64,000 bases of DNA from Akkermansia muciniphila (GCF_900184965.1 NZ_FXYA01000215.1:372001-436000), one strand, 5' to 3'; shown: positions 51,458 through 60,824, counted from the stretch's first letter. Notes: generated from the sequence alone by a model not told the origin. Made by a program: numbers and translations.

Positions 51458-53263
51458 ATGACTCAAACATCTTCTTTTTCGGCTCTTGGTATTTCACCGG
51501 AGATTCTGGAGGCTATCGAAGTGCTCGGCTTCGATACTCCTTCCTCCATTCAGGAGCAGGCGATTCCCGCCGCGATCAGTGGGGCCGATATTGTGGGGCT
51601 GTCCCATACGGGTTCCGGAAAAACGCTTGCCTTCGCCATTCCGGCCCTGGAGTGCATTGAGCCTGAGGAACGCTGCGTTCAGGTGCTGGCTCTTTGTCCT
51701 ACTCGGGAACTGGCCGTTCAGATTTGCCGGGAGGTGGACAAGCTTGCTTTATTTATGGACGGCGTTTCCGCCGTCCCCATTTACGGGGGGGCTTCTTTCC
51801 GTCCGCAACTGGACGCCCTGCGCCGCGGGGTGCAGTTTGTGGTGGGGACGCCCGGACGCGTCATGGATCTGATGGAGTCGGGGGCATTAAGGCTGGACGG
51901 ACTCCGCATGCTGATTCTGGATGAGGCGGACGAGATGCTGGATATGGGTTTTCTGGAAGACATCGAACGCATTGCGGAGGCCATGCCGGAAACGAAGCAG
52001 ACCCTGTTTTTTTCCGCTACCATGTCTCCGGAAATCAACCGTCTGGTGAGCAGGTTCATGAAAGAGCCCGTCCAGATTTCCATTGAACGGCCCACGCTGA
52101 CGGTGCCTACCATTGAACAGGTTTATTACGAGGTGGTGTTTTCTTCCCGGATTGAGGTGCTCAGCCGGCTGCTTGACACCGGAAAGATTAAAATGGGGCT
52201 GGTGTTCGCCAATACCAAAAAGGTGGTGGATGACGTGGTGGACGGTTTGACGGCCCGCGGTTATGCGGTGGACCGCCTTCATGGGGATATGCCTCAAATG
52301 ATGAGGGAACGCGTCATGGATTCCTTCCGCAGGGGGAGTCTGCGTCTTCTGGTGGCGACGGATATTGCCGCCCGCGGCCTGGATGTGGATGATGTGGATG
52401 CCGTGGTGAATTTTGAGTTGCCGCGTGATCCGGAGGATTACGTGCACCGCATCGGCCGCACGGCACGCGCCGGCCGCAAGGGGAAGGCCATCACTTTTGT
52501 GGGGCGCCGTGATTTTTCCCTGATGAGCCGCATAGAGCGCTTCATCGGCGTTAAGTTGACTCCGGAACCTGTGTTGACTGCCGTTCAGGTGGATCAGCTC
52601 CGGACGGAATCTCTGGTGGATGATATTCTGGAACGTCTCAAGCCGGATGCCGTGCTGCCGGAGGAATTGAAAGAAGTGGAGGCTGCGCCGGAGGCCATGG
52701 CTGCGGCCCTGTTTGATTTGCTCCGGGAACGTACGCACCGGGAGGTGCAGCCCATTCCGGAAGACAAGCCGGCTCGCAGGGCGCGGCGTATGCCGCAAAC
52801 CGGGGAGGATGCGGAGAGCCCGCAGAAGGGTGATTCCTGGCAGCATAAGGGTGATACGGTTACGCTGTTTATGAATGGAGGCCGGATGATTGGCTTGCGG
52901 CCCAAGGACATAGCCGGGTTATTTTACAATACGGTGGAAATGGAAAAGGGCGCCGTGGGCGATATCCGGATTTTCCCCAAGCATTCCCTGATAGAAGTGG
53001 ACGCTTCCGTGGCGCCCCAGCTTCTGGAGGCTCTGGCGACGGCTACCGTCTGCGGCTATGAAGTTAATGTCCGTGAAGACAAGGGCGCTCCGGAATATTC
53101 CGGCACACCGCGCCCGCCCCGCCGCAATGGAGGATTCCGCAGCAGTTACCGTGGAGAACGGGACCGCAGCGGATTCAGGGGAAGCCGCGGGGGCTTCCGT
53201 AGTGACCGCGGCGAACGCTGGGGAGAGCGTTCCCGCAGGGACGACAGAAAGAAGCGTTTCTGA
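51458..53263 (+). CDS. DEAD-box RNA helicase with DbpA-like RNA-binding domain and RG-rich tail
   Basis: A 601-residue CsdA/DeaD-type helicase. The Q motif is at 6-35, Walker A SHTGSGKT at 49-56, PTRELAVQI at 81-89, DEAD at 155-158 and SAT at 186-188. The second RecA domain carries VATDIAARGLDVDDVD and HRIGRTARAGRKG. A DbpA-like domain lies near 466-545 and an Arg/Gly-rich tail (GFRGSRGGFRSDRG) at the end. It remodels RNA in ribosome assembly or mRNA decay, especially in the cold. The ATG at 51458 is the family start; the frame is open to 51302. Confidence 0.93.
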   Translation: MTQTSSFSALGISPEILEAIEVLGFDTPSSIQEQAIPAAISGADIVGLSHTGSGKTLAFAIPALECIEPEERCVQVLALCPTRELAVQICREVDKLALFMDGVSAVPIYGGASFRPQLDALRRGVQFVVGTPGRVMDLMESGALRLDGLRMLILDEADEMLDMGFLEDIERIAEAMPETKQTLFFSATMSPEINRLVSRFMKEPVQISIERPTLTVPTIEQVYYEVVFSSRIEVLSRLLDTGKIKMGLVFANTKKVVDDVVDGLTARGYAVDRLHGDMPQMMRERVMDSFRRGSLRLLVATDIAARGLDVDDVDAVVNFELPRDPEDYVHRIGRTARAGRKGKAITFVGRRDFSLMSRIERFIGVKLTPEPVLTAVQVDQLRTESLVDDILERLKPDAVLPEELKEVEAAPEAMAAALFDLLRERTHREVQPIPEDKPARRARRMPQTGEDAESPQKGDSWQHKGDTVTLFMNGGRMIGLRPKDIAGLFYNTVEMEKGAVGDIRIFPKHSLIEVDASVAPQLLEALATATVCGYEVNVREDKGAPEYSGTPRPPRRNGGFRSSYRGERDRSGFRGSRGGFRSDRGERWGERSRRDDRKKRF

Positions 53264-53471
53264 TGCCTCCGCTGTTCCGGGCAAGGTCATCAACGTTGCT
53301 TCCGGAATTGGCGCGGATGTTTGGGAGCGTTCCGGTTCATGATTACTGTTCCCGCCGGTTTTCTGTATTTTCAGCCTGGCAAAGGGGGGTAATATCTATC
53401 CTGCCGGGTTTCCCTTGCAGGATCTGCCGTTCTCTCCAGGGGCAGGCATAACCGGGCGGCGCGGGAGGGCT

Positions 53472-53510
53472 AAGGTTCCGGCAGCCGGGAATGCTGGCGG
53501 AACTTTTTCT
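53472..53510 (+). terminator. Rho-independent terminator
   Basis: GTTCCGGCAGC (53475-... ) stem at 53475-53485 pairs with 53493-53503 with one G-G mismatch and a 7-base loop; flanking AAG and TTT extend it. TTTTTCT follows on the plus strand, at 53504-53510. It probably ends the helicase transcript. Confidence 0.65.
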
Positions 53511-53689
53511 ATTCATGGCTCCGTCCGGAAAATTCGGTCATTGGTGCAGTATGGCGGGATTGTAGCTGTTCCCGGCTGTAAGGCTGCTTCTTTCATGTTT
53601 TTTTCCTGCTGGGCACTATCGGCTCAATCCTCTGTGCCCTTTCCGTGCAATTCTCTTGAGGGATGAGAAAATTCATGTAAGATGACGCC

Positions 53690-53718
53690 TTGTTTTAACG
53701 TCTTTTTCAGAGTCTATT
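53690..53718 (+). promoter_or_regulatory. Putative promoter of the PA14 sulfatase gene
   Basis: TTGTTT (53690-53695) and TCTATT (53713-53718), 17 bases apart, about 12 bp before the ATG. The leader would be very short. Confidence 0.35.
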
Positions 53719-53730
53719 TTCTTTTGAATC

Positions 53731-55890
53731 ATGAAGCTGGTATCTTTATTATCCGTTCTTCTGACTTCCCTGGTTCCGTGCATGGGCGCTTCCGGGCAGG
53801 CTGCGAAGCCGGCTGCCCGGTCTGTCAAGACTTCGAAGCCCAATGTTATTTTCATTCTGGTGGACGACATGGGCTGGGGAGACCTAGATTCCAACTGGAG
53901 CCAGCAGAAGTTGAATGGCCGGACGGTGGAGAGAAAGAACGAGTTCAAGACTCCGGCCCTGTCCGCTTTGGCGCGGGAGGGAATTCAGCTGCGCCGCCAC
54001 TATTCCGCCGCTCCGGTTTGCGCCCCGGCGCGCGCTTCCCTGCTGCTGGGGGTGCATCAGGGGAATTCCCGGGTAGTGAGAAATAACCGTTTCGATCATC
54101 CTATTGAAGATTCCCACACGCTTGGCACCGTGATGCGTGATGCCGGGTATGATACTGCCGCCATTGGCAAATGGGGTGTAGGAGGCGGCGGTCAGAGCCA
54201 GGTGGCCATGACCGCCGGCCCCCATCAGCGGGGATTCAATTATTTTTACGGTATCCTGGACCATTTAGCGGGGCATTTCCACTATCCTTCCGAATCCCGT
54301 GACGTTTTCGAGTACAACGGTTACGCTTCCAATCCCGAGTGGAAGAATATTAAGGATCAGGTGCCCCATACGGCTTATTCCACGGATTTGTTTGCCGCCC
54401 GCGCCAAGCAGTGGATTGTGGATCAGCGCAAGTCCGCCCGCAAAACCGGCAAACCGTTTTTCCTGTATCTGGCTTTTCCGGCTCCCCACGGAAGTCTGAC
54501 GGTCCCGGGGACTCCCTATCCCTCCGGAGGCGGTTTGAAGGGAGGTCTGCAATGGGTGAAGAAGGAAGGCACGGAATCCGTAAATACGGCTTTTGACGCC
54601 AAGGCGGAGAAGAATAAGGATACTTATATTCATCCGGACAATTCCCATTTCCCGAATGATGTGGCCAAACGTCATTCCACCATGATCCGCCGCGTGGACG
54701 ATGCCGTGGCTGATTTGGTCCGGCTGCTGAAAGATTTGAAGATTGACGATAATACGATGATCGTCTTCACGTCCGACAATGGCCCACACAATGAGGGCGG
54801 GAGTGATACCAGGCACTGGCACGGAGCGCAAAATCCGCAGTTTTTCAAGAGTTATGGCATGATGGACGGCATTAAGCGAGATTGCTGGGAAGGAGGGATG
54901 CGCGTGCCGGCGCTGGTACGCTGGCCTGCGCGCGTTCCCAAGGGGCAGATCAGTCTGAACCCTGGCCAGTTTCATGACTGGCTGGCTACGCTGGCTGATG
55001 TGGCCGGGGTGCCGGTTCCTGCCCGCAGTGACGGCGTTTCCCTGCTGCCGACGCTAACCGGTCATGCGGACCAGCAGAAGCCCGGCATTGTTTATGCCGA
55101 ATATAATTTCGCCGGCAAAACGCCGGAGTATAAGGATTTTCTGGGGGAACACAAGGGGGCGCAGCGGGGCCAGCAGCAGATTGTTTTTGTGGATGGATTG
55201 AAAGGCCTGCGCATGGGGGTGAAGGATGCGGACAGGGATTTCATGATTTTCGATACTTTGAATGACCCGCAGGAAAGCAGGGATCTGGCATCCTCCAGGC
55301 CGGAACTTCAGGCCCGCATGAAAGCCGCCGCTTTGTCCAATCGCCGGGCTTCCCTTCCTTCCAAAACAGTGTTTGACTCTACGCCGGTTCCCGCCGTGGA
55401 CGTGAAGGGAACCGTTTCTCCCGGGTTGCAATGGTCCTTGTATGAAGGGGATTTTCCCTGGGTCCCGGATTTCCGCCAGTGGAAGAAGCCTGCTTCCGCC
55501 CATGGCGTGACGCCTTCCCCGTCCGTGAACATGAACGGTCCGGCCAAGCGCGGCGTGGAGCTGACGGGGTATGTGAAGATCCCTGAGGACGGGGCATATA
55601 CGTTTTATCTGACCACGGATGAAAACAAGGGCAGCAAGGCTTTTGTCCGGCTGCACGGCATGGAGTTGATTGACGCGGACAAGACTTATGAGCCGGGAGC
55701 CGAGGTTTCCTCTGATCTGGGCGACTGGAAGAATCCCGTTTATTTGAAAGCCGGCCTTCATCCCATCCGCATCGGCTATGTGGGGAATTCCGGTGCTGCC
55801 TCCAGGCTGGTTTTGAAGTGGGAAGGCCCCGGTCTGCCCAGGCAGGACATACCCGCCTCCGCCTTCATCCATGGGAAGGAATCCAGATAA
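53731..55890 (+). CDS. Secreted sulfatase with C-terminal PA14 domain
   Basis: A 719-residue exported sulfatase. The signal peptide is about 1-20. Metal residues Asp45-Asp46 lie in ILVDDMGWGD. The formylglycine motif CAPAR is at 97-101, and GKWGVGG and FTSDNGPHNEGG follow. The sulfatase part ends near residue 550. Residues about 570-715 form a PA14-type beta domain (YTFYLTTDENKGSKAFVRLHG, AGLHPIRIGYVGNSG, LKWEGPG), usually sugar-binding. It probably attacks sulfated glycans while docked by PA14. A GYF2-DUF805 gene follows by 8 bp. Confidence 0.9.
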   Translation: MKLVSLLSVLLTSLVPCMGASGQAAKPAARSVKTSKPNVIFILVDDMGWGDLDSNWSQQKLNGRTVERKNEFKTPALSALAREGIQLRRHYSAAPVCAPARASLLLGVHQGNSRVVRNNRFDHPIEDSHTLGTVMRDAGYDTAAIGKWGVGGGGQSQVAMTAGPHQRGFNYFYGILDHLAGHFHYPSESRDVFEYNGYASNPEWKNIKDQVPHTAYSTDLFAARAKQWIVDQRKSARKTGKPFFLYLAFPAPHGSLTVPGTPYPSGGGLKGGLQWVKKEGTESVNTAFDAKAEKNKDTYIHPDNSHFPNDVAKRHSTMIRRVDDAVADLVRLLKDLKIDDNTMIVFTSDNGPHNEGGSDTRHWHGAQNPQFFKSYGMMDGIKRDCWEGGMRVPALVRWPARVPKGQISLNPGQFHDWLATLADVAGVPVPARSDGVSLLPTLTGHADQQKPGIVYAEYNFAGKTPEYKDFLGEHKGAQRGQQQIVFVDGLKGLRMGVKDADRDFMIFDTLNDPQESRDLASSRPELQARMKAAALSNRRASLPSKTVFDSTPVPAVDVKGTVSPGLQWSLYEGDFPWVPDFRQWKKPASAHGVTPSPSVNMNGPAKRGVELTGYVKIPEDGAYTFYLTTDENKGSKAFVRLHGMELIDADKTYEPGAEVSSDLGDWKNPVYLKAGLHPIRIGYVGNSGAASRLVLKWEGPGLPRQDIPASAFIHGKESR

Positions 55891-55898
55891 GCTCCTCC

Positions 55899-56531
55899 AT
55901 GAGCGGTCTTTACGAGTACCAGGCGATTGACGGTTCTCCCAAAGGCCCCGTTTCCCTGGAGCTTTTGCTGCGGGCCCGTAATCTCGGCCGGTTGTCCAAC
56001 CGGACGTTGGTCCGGAAGGTCCCCGATGGAGACTGGAGGCCCCTGGCCTCCTTTATTCCTTCCATGACTGTCATGGATGATGATGGAGTGCCGTCCGTTC
56101 TGACGGAAGCCGGAACGGGGCCTGAGGATGCCGGACCCGGCTGGAGCAGGAGGAAGTACTGGATGCGCGTCATCAAGGCTTGGTGCAGTTTTAAGGGCCG
56201 TGCCGGAAAAGGAGAGCTGCACGAAGTTTTTTCCGGAGTGGGGGTCGCGTGGCTGGCCGTGGCGGGAGCCCCCTCCGTTGTGAAATACGGTTTTTTCCCT
56301 TCCCTGTCTTCGTGGGTTGAACTGGTTTCCCCGCTGCTGTACATGGCGCTTGCCGTGCTGTCTGTTCCGTTGGCGGCTACCATGGTGCGGCGTCTGCATG
56401 ATGTGGGGAGAAGCGGCTTTTTCCTGGTTTTTCTGGCTGTCCCCTTTGTAGGGTGGCTGCTGTTGTGGTATTTATTTCACGGGGAAAGCCGGCTTGGAGA
56501 GAATAAATACGGAGATCCACCCTGGAATTAA
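55899..56531 (+). CDS. GYF2 - DUF805 membrane protein
   Basis: A 210-residue protein. Residues 1-50 form a GYF_2 domain (YEYQAIDGSPKGPVSLELLL), a peptide-binding fold frequent in this phylum. Residues about 85-205 form DUF805, with an Arg-His-Asp signature RRLHDVGRSGFFLVF and three membrane helices. GENKYGDPPWN is the typical DUF805 tail. The ATG at 55899 lies 8 bp after the sulfatase stop. The role is unknown; no direct link with sulfatase function is visible. Confidence 0.82.
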   Translation: MSGLYEYQAIDGSPKGPVSLELLLRARNLGRLSNRTLVRKVPDGDWRPLASFIPSMTVMDDDGVPSVLTEAGTGPEDAGPGWSRRKYWMRVIKAWCSFKGRAGKGELHEVFSGVGVAWLAVAGAPSVVKYGFFPSLSSWVELVSPLLYMALAVLSVPLAATMVRRLHDVGRSGFFLVFLAVPFVGWLLLWYLFHGESRLGENKYGDPPWN

Positions 56532-56562
56532 AAGGCGTTGGAATCCGTACTTGTTGAGGTTG

Positions 56563-57627
56563 TTACAAAGGTTTTGACTGCGCTTGCGGATTAGGGCGAA
56601 TCATCCGGTTGAAAAGTTTTTGCATGGCCATGGCCAGCAGAAGGGAGGATGCCAGCGTCACGATGAATACTACGCTGATGCTTCGGGTCCCATAGAGATC
56701 CCAACTAAAGTGGTAACCGAAAATGAATCTGTGATTTAGCCACATAAGCGCGGAGTAAGTTCCCAGCAGCGTCAGGAGAGGCGTGAGGCGGAGTTTCCGG
56801 GTTATCCAAGGCAGGCACCAGAGGGTGAAGAGAAAGATAACCGTCAGGGTTTTGGCTTTTGAAAAACTGAAGAGATGGATGGATAGTATTTCAAGAACCA
56901 GCAACAGGATTGCTCCCAGGCGTTGGGACGTTGAAAGAGCAGAGAAGCGAGAAGCCAGAAAGGCGCACATGTAACCGAGAATGAAGCAGGGAAGGAAAGA
57001 GGGGAAGGAGGAGGCGATTTCCGGCAGACAGGGAATGTGGGTCATGCTTTGAAGTAAAAGGGACACCCCCTGCAGAGCAGCCATGGATGGAACAGGCGCA
57101 ATGTGATGCGTGATCCATGCGCAAGTGGGATAAAGGGCTATGGAGGCTGCCGAGAAAAGAGCCATGTACCACCAGTCGGGATAACAGGGCTTCAATCCTG
57201 TTACGGCAAGCAGGCCGTTTTTCCAGCCCATGTCGGCAACGGATGGCAAAATGGGCAAGGGGAATGCCCAGGAAACCAGAGTAGCCAGAAGAAGGCATAA
57301 GAAATAAATTTTCCAGAATTTAAGGTAATGGGAACAGCCTGTTTTAACGAGGGAACCGAGGGTTGAAGATGAATTCGTTTTCCATCCCATAGCATACCCC
57401 GTGATGAAAATAAAAATGGGTACGCAAATTTTAAAGATGGGAGCGGCTTTTGTAAGACAGGGAGCGATCCATGCCGTATCCACGCCTGCGGGGAGAGCGT
57501 ATAAGCCGAAGACATGATGAAAGATCATGAAGAGAATTCCATACCCTTTGAGAATCGCGGAGTCTTCCCTGGAAAAAGAAAGATGCTGTTGCAGTCCAGG
57601 TACAGTAAGGGCAGAGAAAAAGCTCAT
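56563..57627 (-). CDS. Acyltransferase family 3 integral membrane protein
   Basis: A 354-residue protein with about ten membrane helices. The N-terminal region LKGYGILFMIFHHVFGLY (27-44) carries the His-His of acyltransferase 3 enzymes, which O-acetylate surface sugars. CVPIFIFITGYAMGW (about 68-82) is the conserved second block. It converges with the DUF805 gene (31 bp). Two copies of an 18-bp palindromic sequence lie upstream at 57644 and 57795. Substrate and acyl donor are unknown. Confidence 0.82.
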   Translation of the reverse strand: MSFFSALTVPGLQQHLSFSREDSAILKGYGILFMIFHHVFGLYALPAGVDTAWIAPCLTKAAPIFKICVPIFIFITGYAMGWKTNSSSTLGSLVKTGCSHYLKFWKIYFLCLLLATLVSWAFPLPILPSVADMGWKNGLLAVTGLKPCYPDWWYMALFSAASIALYPTCAWITHHIAPVPSMAALQGVSLLLQSMTHIPCLPEIASSFPSFLPCFILGYMCAFLASRFSALSTSQRLGAILLLVLEILSIHLFSFSKAKTLTVIFLFTLWCLPWITRKLRLTPLLTLLGTYSALMWLNHRFIFGYHFSWDLYGTRSISVVFIVTLASSLLLAMAMQKLFNRMIRPNPQAQSKPL

Positions 57628-57643
57628 CTGAAACCTAGCTCAA

Positions 57644-57661
57644 CGGATTTCTAATCCGAAG
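57644..57661 (+). repeat. 18-bp palindromic element, copy 1
   Basis: CGGATTTCTAATCCGAAG, containing the dyad CGGATT-TCT-AATCCG. It lies 17 bp upstream of the acyltransferase start codon. An identical copy on the other strand is at 57795-57812. It may be an operator. Confidence 0.6.
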
Positions 57662-57794
57662 TCAACACTCTATTTTGAGAACAAACGGGTCATCAAGATG
57701 CAAGGGGGAAAAAGCGGGGTGAGAGAAATATGTCTTTTCTCTTTTTTTATCCATACCTCTTTTATGCTTAATTGTTTTCCGAATGCGTTTATTT

Positions 57795-57812
57795 CTTCGG
57801 ATTAGAAATCCG
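57795..57812 (-). repeat. 18-bp palindromic element, copy 2
   Basis: Reverse complement of copy 1, 133 bp away, between copy 1 and the gcvP terminator. Both copies are in the same 253-bp intergenic region and all 18 bases match. Confidence 0.6.
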
Positions 57813-57824
57813 ATTTTAACAATA

Positions 57825-57860
57825 AAAAAGGCTGTCCCATTTATTTGGAACAGCCTTTTT
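57825..57860 (-). terminator. Rho-independent terminator of the gcv operon
   Basis: AAAAAGGCTGT (57825-57835) / ACAGCCTTTTT (57850-57860), with two more G-C pairs inside after a mismatch. It lies 20 bp after the gcvP stop on the minus strand and can work in both directions because of its A and T flanks. Confidence 0.88.
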
Positions 57861-57880
57861 GAAAGGTGGGGTGAGATTTT

Positions 57881-60727
57881 TTATGACTCTACGGCCTTGG
57901 TGAATTCCTCCACTGTGTCGCAGGTGCAGACCAGGTTGCGGTCTCCATACACATTGTCCACCCGGCCTACATACGGCCAGAATTTGTGGATAAGAAGACC
58001 GGAGACCGGATAGGCCGCTTCACTGCGGGAGTAGGGATGCCGCCATTCGTCAGCGGAGACCATTTCTGCGGTATGAGGCGAGTTTTTCAGGACGTTGTCT
58101 TCCTTGTCCGCCGTACCGTTGATAATGGCCGTGATTTCCGCATGAATGCGCTCCATGGCTTCAATGAAGCGGTCCAGCTCCTGCTTGGGTTCCGATTCCG
58201 TCGGCTCCACCATCAGGGTGCCCGGAACGGGGAAGGACATGGTGGGGCCGTGGAAGCCGTAGTCCATGAGCCTCTTGGCGATGTCATCCACCGTGAGACC
58301 GGCGTCATGAGTGAGCTGGCGCGGATCCAGAATGCATTCATGCGCCACCAGCCCCTTGTTGCCGGAGTAGAGAACCGGGAAGAGATGGCCGAGTTTCTTG
58401 GCGATGTAGTTGGCGTTGAGGATGGCCATTTCCGTGGCTTCCTTGAGGCCGTCCGGCCCCATCATGGAGAGGTACATCCAGCAGATGGCGGCAATGGAGG
58501 CGCTCCCCCACGCCGCAGACGCTACGGCCCCTTCTTCATGGCCCAGCGTAAGGTGTCCGGGCAGGAAGGGCACGAGGTGTTCCGCTACGCCGATGGGGCC
58601 GATGCCGGGACCGCCGCCGCCGTGCGGCATGGCAAAGGTTTTATGCAGGTTCAGGTGGCAGACGTCCGCGCCGATGCAGCCGGGGCAAGTCAGGCCTACC
58701 TGGGCATTCATGTTGGCGCCGTCCATGTACACCTGGCCTCCATTGGCGTGGACGATGTCGCAGAGTTCCTTGATTGTCTGTTCATACACCCCGTGCGTGG
58801 AGGGGTACGTGACCATGATGCAGGAGAGATTGTCCTTATGGGCTTCCGCTTGGGATTTCAGGTCTGCCATGTCGATGTTGCCTCTTTCGTCACATTTGAC
58901 GGGCACCACCTTGAGACCGGCCATGGCGGATGAGGCGGGGTTGGTCCCATGGGCGGAGGTGGGAATGAGGCAGACATTGCGGTGGCCTTCTCCGGCGTGT
59001 TTCTGGTAGCGGCGGATGGCCAGTAGTCCGGCATATTCCCCTGCGGCGCCCGCGTTGGGCTGGAGGGAGACGGCGGCAAAGCCGGTGATTTTCGCCAGAC
59101 GGTCGGACAGGACGGAGAGCATTTCCCGGATGCCTTCCGACTGATCCGCCGGAACAAAGGGATGCAGGGAGTTGGCTTCCGGCCACGTGATGGGAATCAT
59201 TTCGGAGGCGGCGTTCAGCTTCATCGTGCAGGAGCCCAGAGGGATCATGGCTTCATTTAGAGCCAGGTCCCGGGATTCCAGGCGGCGGATGTAGCGCATC
59301 ATTTCCGTTTCGGAATGGTAGGAGTTGAAAGCCTTTTCCGTGCAGAAAGGCGTCTGGCGCGTGTGGACGGGATCCCAGGCAGGAGCGTCGCAATCGCAGG
59401 CAGCGGATGTTTCCGCACCTGCAAGGGCGGAGGCCAGCGCCGCTATATCCGCACAGGTTGCGGTTTCATCCAGAGAGACGGCCGCGTGGTCGGCATCCAC
59501 CCTGCGGATGTTATACCCGGCTTCCAGGGCTTTTTGCACCATGGCGTCCGCTTGTCCGGGAACGGACAGCAGCAGGGTGTCAAAGAAGTTTTTGTTTTCA
59601 ATGGCGATGCCGGCTTCCGTGAGCGCCCTGTACAGGTTTTTGGTTTTCCGGTGGATTTCCATGCCGATGCGTTTGAGGCCTTCCTGGCCGTGGTATACGG
59701 CGTAAAAGGCGGCCAGCACGGCCAGGAGCACCTGGGCGGTGCAGATGTTGGAAGTCGCCTTGTCGCGGCGAATATGCTGTTCCCGCGTTTGCAGGGCCAG
59801 GCGGTAGGCAGGGCGGCCCAGGGTATCTATGGACATGCCGATAAGGCGGCCGGGCATGCGGCGTTTGAGGGCGTCCGTGCAGGACATGTAGGCGGCATGG
59901 GGGCCGCCGAAGCCCATGGGTATGCCGAAACGCTGCGTGTTGCCGATGCAGATATCGGCTCCGAAGGCGCCGGGTTCCCGGATGACGGTAAGGGCCATGA
60001 GATCCGCCGCCACGACGCAGAGCGCGCCCGTGGCATGTACGCGGGAAAAGAAGTCCGTATAATCGCAGATGCGGCCGAGCGTGTCCGGATATTGGACAAG
60101 CACCCCGGCCAAATCCGCGCCGATGGAGGCGGGGTCAAAGGAGGAGCAATCTCCCACGATGATGTTGACACCCTGGAAGGCGGCGCGGGTGCGGATGACG
60201 CTGATGGTCTGGGGATGGCAGGTGTCTGCCACAAAGAAGGTGTTTGCTTTGGGGCGCGCGTTCCGGCACATGGTGACGGCTTCTGCGGCGGCGGTGCCTT
60301 CATCCAGCAGGGAGGCGTTCGCCACCGGCAGCCCTGTCAGGGAAGAGACCATGGTCTGGAAGTTCATGAGCATTTCCAGACGTCCCTGGGCGATTTCCGG
60401 TTGGTAAGGGGTGTAGGCCGTGTACCAGCCGGGGTTCTCCAGTACATTGCGGAGGATGACGGAAGGAGTGATGGTGCCGTAGTAGCCCTGGCCAATGAAG
60501 GTTTTCAGAAGCTTGTTTTTCCGCAGGATGGAACGGAGTTCCTCCAGGGCTTCCGTTTCCGATTTGGCGGCGGGCAGGTCCAGCGGGGCTTTCATGCGGA
60601 TATCTGCGGGAACGATGTCCGCAATGAGTTCGTCAAGCGTCTGGTAGCCGAGGCTGTTGAGCATTTCCCGGCGCTCTTCCCCCTGGGGGCCGATGTGCCG
60701 GCTGGCAAAATCTGAGTGGGTATTCAT
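57881..60727 (-). CDS. gcvP: Glycine dehydrogenase (aminomethyl-transferring), P protein
   Basis: PLP-dependent decarboxylase of the glycine cleavage system, passing the aminomethyl group to lipoylated GcvH. At 948 residues it is the fused single-chain form. FASRHIGPQ is the N-terminal signature. LNLHKTFAMPHGGGGPG holds the PLP lysine. EPTESEPKQELDRFI and an RVDNVYGDRNLVCTC end are typical. The ATG at 60727 is the family start; the frame is open to 60856. It is third in the operon, separated from gcvH by a hairpin. Confidence 0.97.
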   Translation of the reverse strand: MNTHSDFASRHIGPQGEERREMLNSLGYQTLDELIADIVPADIRMKAPLDLPAAKSETEALEELRSILRKNKLLKTFIGQGYYGTITPSVILRNVLENPGWYTAYTPYQPEIAQGRLEMLMNFQTMVSSLTGLPVANASLLDEGTAAAEAVTMCRNARPKANTFFVADTCHPQTISVIRTRAAFQGVNIIVGDCSSFDPASIGADLAGVLVQYPDTLGRICDYTDFFSRVHATGALCVVAADLMALTVIREPGAFGADICIGNTQRFGIPMGFGGPHAAYMSCTDALKRRMPGRLIGMSIDTLGRPAYRLALQTREQHIRRDKATSNICTAQVLLAVLAAFYAVYHGQEGLKRIGMEIHRKTKNLYRALTEAGIAIENKNFFDTLLLSVPGQADAMVQKALEAGYNIRRVDADHAAVSLDETATCADIAALASALAGAETSAACDCDAPAWDPVHTRQTPFCTEKAFNSYHSETEMMRYIRRLESRDLALNEAMIPLGSCTMKLNAASEMIPITWPEANSLHPFVPADQSEGIREMLSVLSDRLAKITGFAAVSLQPNAGAAGEYAGLLAIRRYQKHAGEGHRNVCLIPTSAHGTNPASSAMAGLKVVPVKCDERGNIDMADLKSQAEAHKDNLSCIMVTYPSTHGVYEQTIKELCDIVHANGGQVYMDGANMNAQVGLTCPGCIGADVCHLNLHKTFAMPHGGGGPGIGPIGVAEHLVPFLPGHLTLGHEEGAVASAAWGSASIAAICWMYLSMMGPDGLKEATEMAILNANYIAKKLGHLFPVLYSGNKGLVAHECILDPRQLTHDAGLTVDDIAKRLMDYGFHGPTMSFPVPGTLMVEPTESEPKQELDRFIEAMERIHAEITAIINGTADKEDNVLKNSPHTAEMVSADEWRHPYSRSEAAYPVSGLLIHKFWPYVGRVDNVYGDRNLVCTCDTVEEFTKAVES

Positions 60728-60772
60728 GTGGTTTCTCTGGCTGGTAATAGCGTTCGGCCGCGGGGGCGGGCC

Positions 60773-60806
60773 AAACAAAATGCCCCGGGATGGAATCACC
60801 GGGGCA
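60773..60806 (-). terminator. Intercistronic terminator/attenuator between gcvH and gcvP
   Basis: TGCCCCGG (60781-60788) and CCGGGGCA (60799-60806) pair perfectly around a 10-base loop. On the minus strand TTTTGTTTGG follows directly. It sits 18 bp after the gcvH stop and 46 bp before gcvP, so part of the transcripts may end before gcvP. Confidence 0.65.
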
Positions 60807-60824
60807 GGGGGAAGAAGGAATGGT

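Larger units (their letters stand above)
53264..53730. other. 467-bp gap after the helicase gene with a late terminator
   Basis: No credible gene is seen on either strand. Holds a terminator at 53472-53510, about 210 bp after the helicase stop, and a promoter-like pair at 53690-53718 for the sulfatase gene. The 200 bases between the helicase stop and the terminator would form an unusually long 3' untranslated region or a short separate RNA. Confidence 0.5.

Noticed and set aside
57628-57665. Possible tRNA-Arg(UCU) fragment
   Set aside because: The D-arm-like TAGCTCAACGGAT and an anticodon-like stem are present, but there is no acceptor stem or T-arm; treated as a palindromic DNA element.
57644-57812. 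Inverted repeats as insertion sequence ends
   Set aside because: Only 133 bp between copies, no transposase frame and no target duplication.
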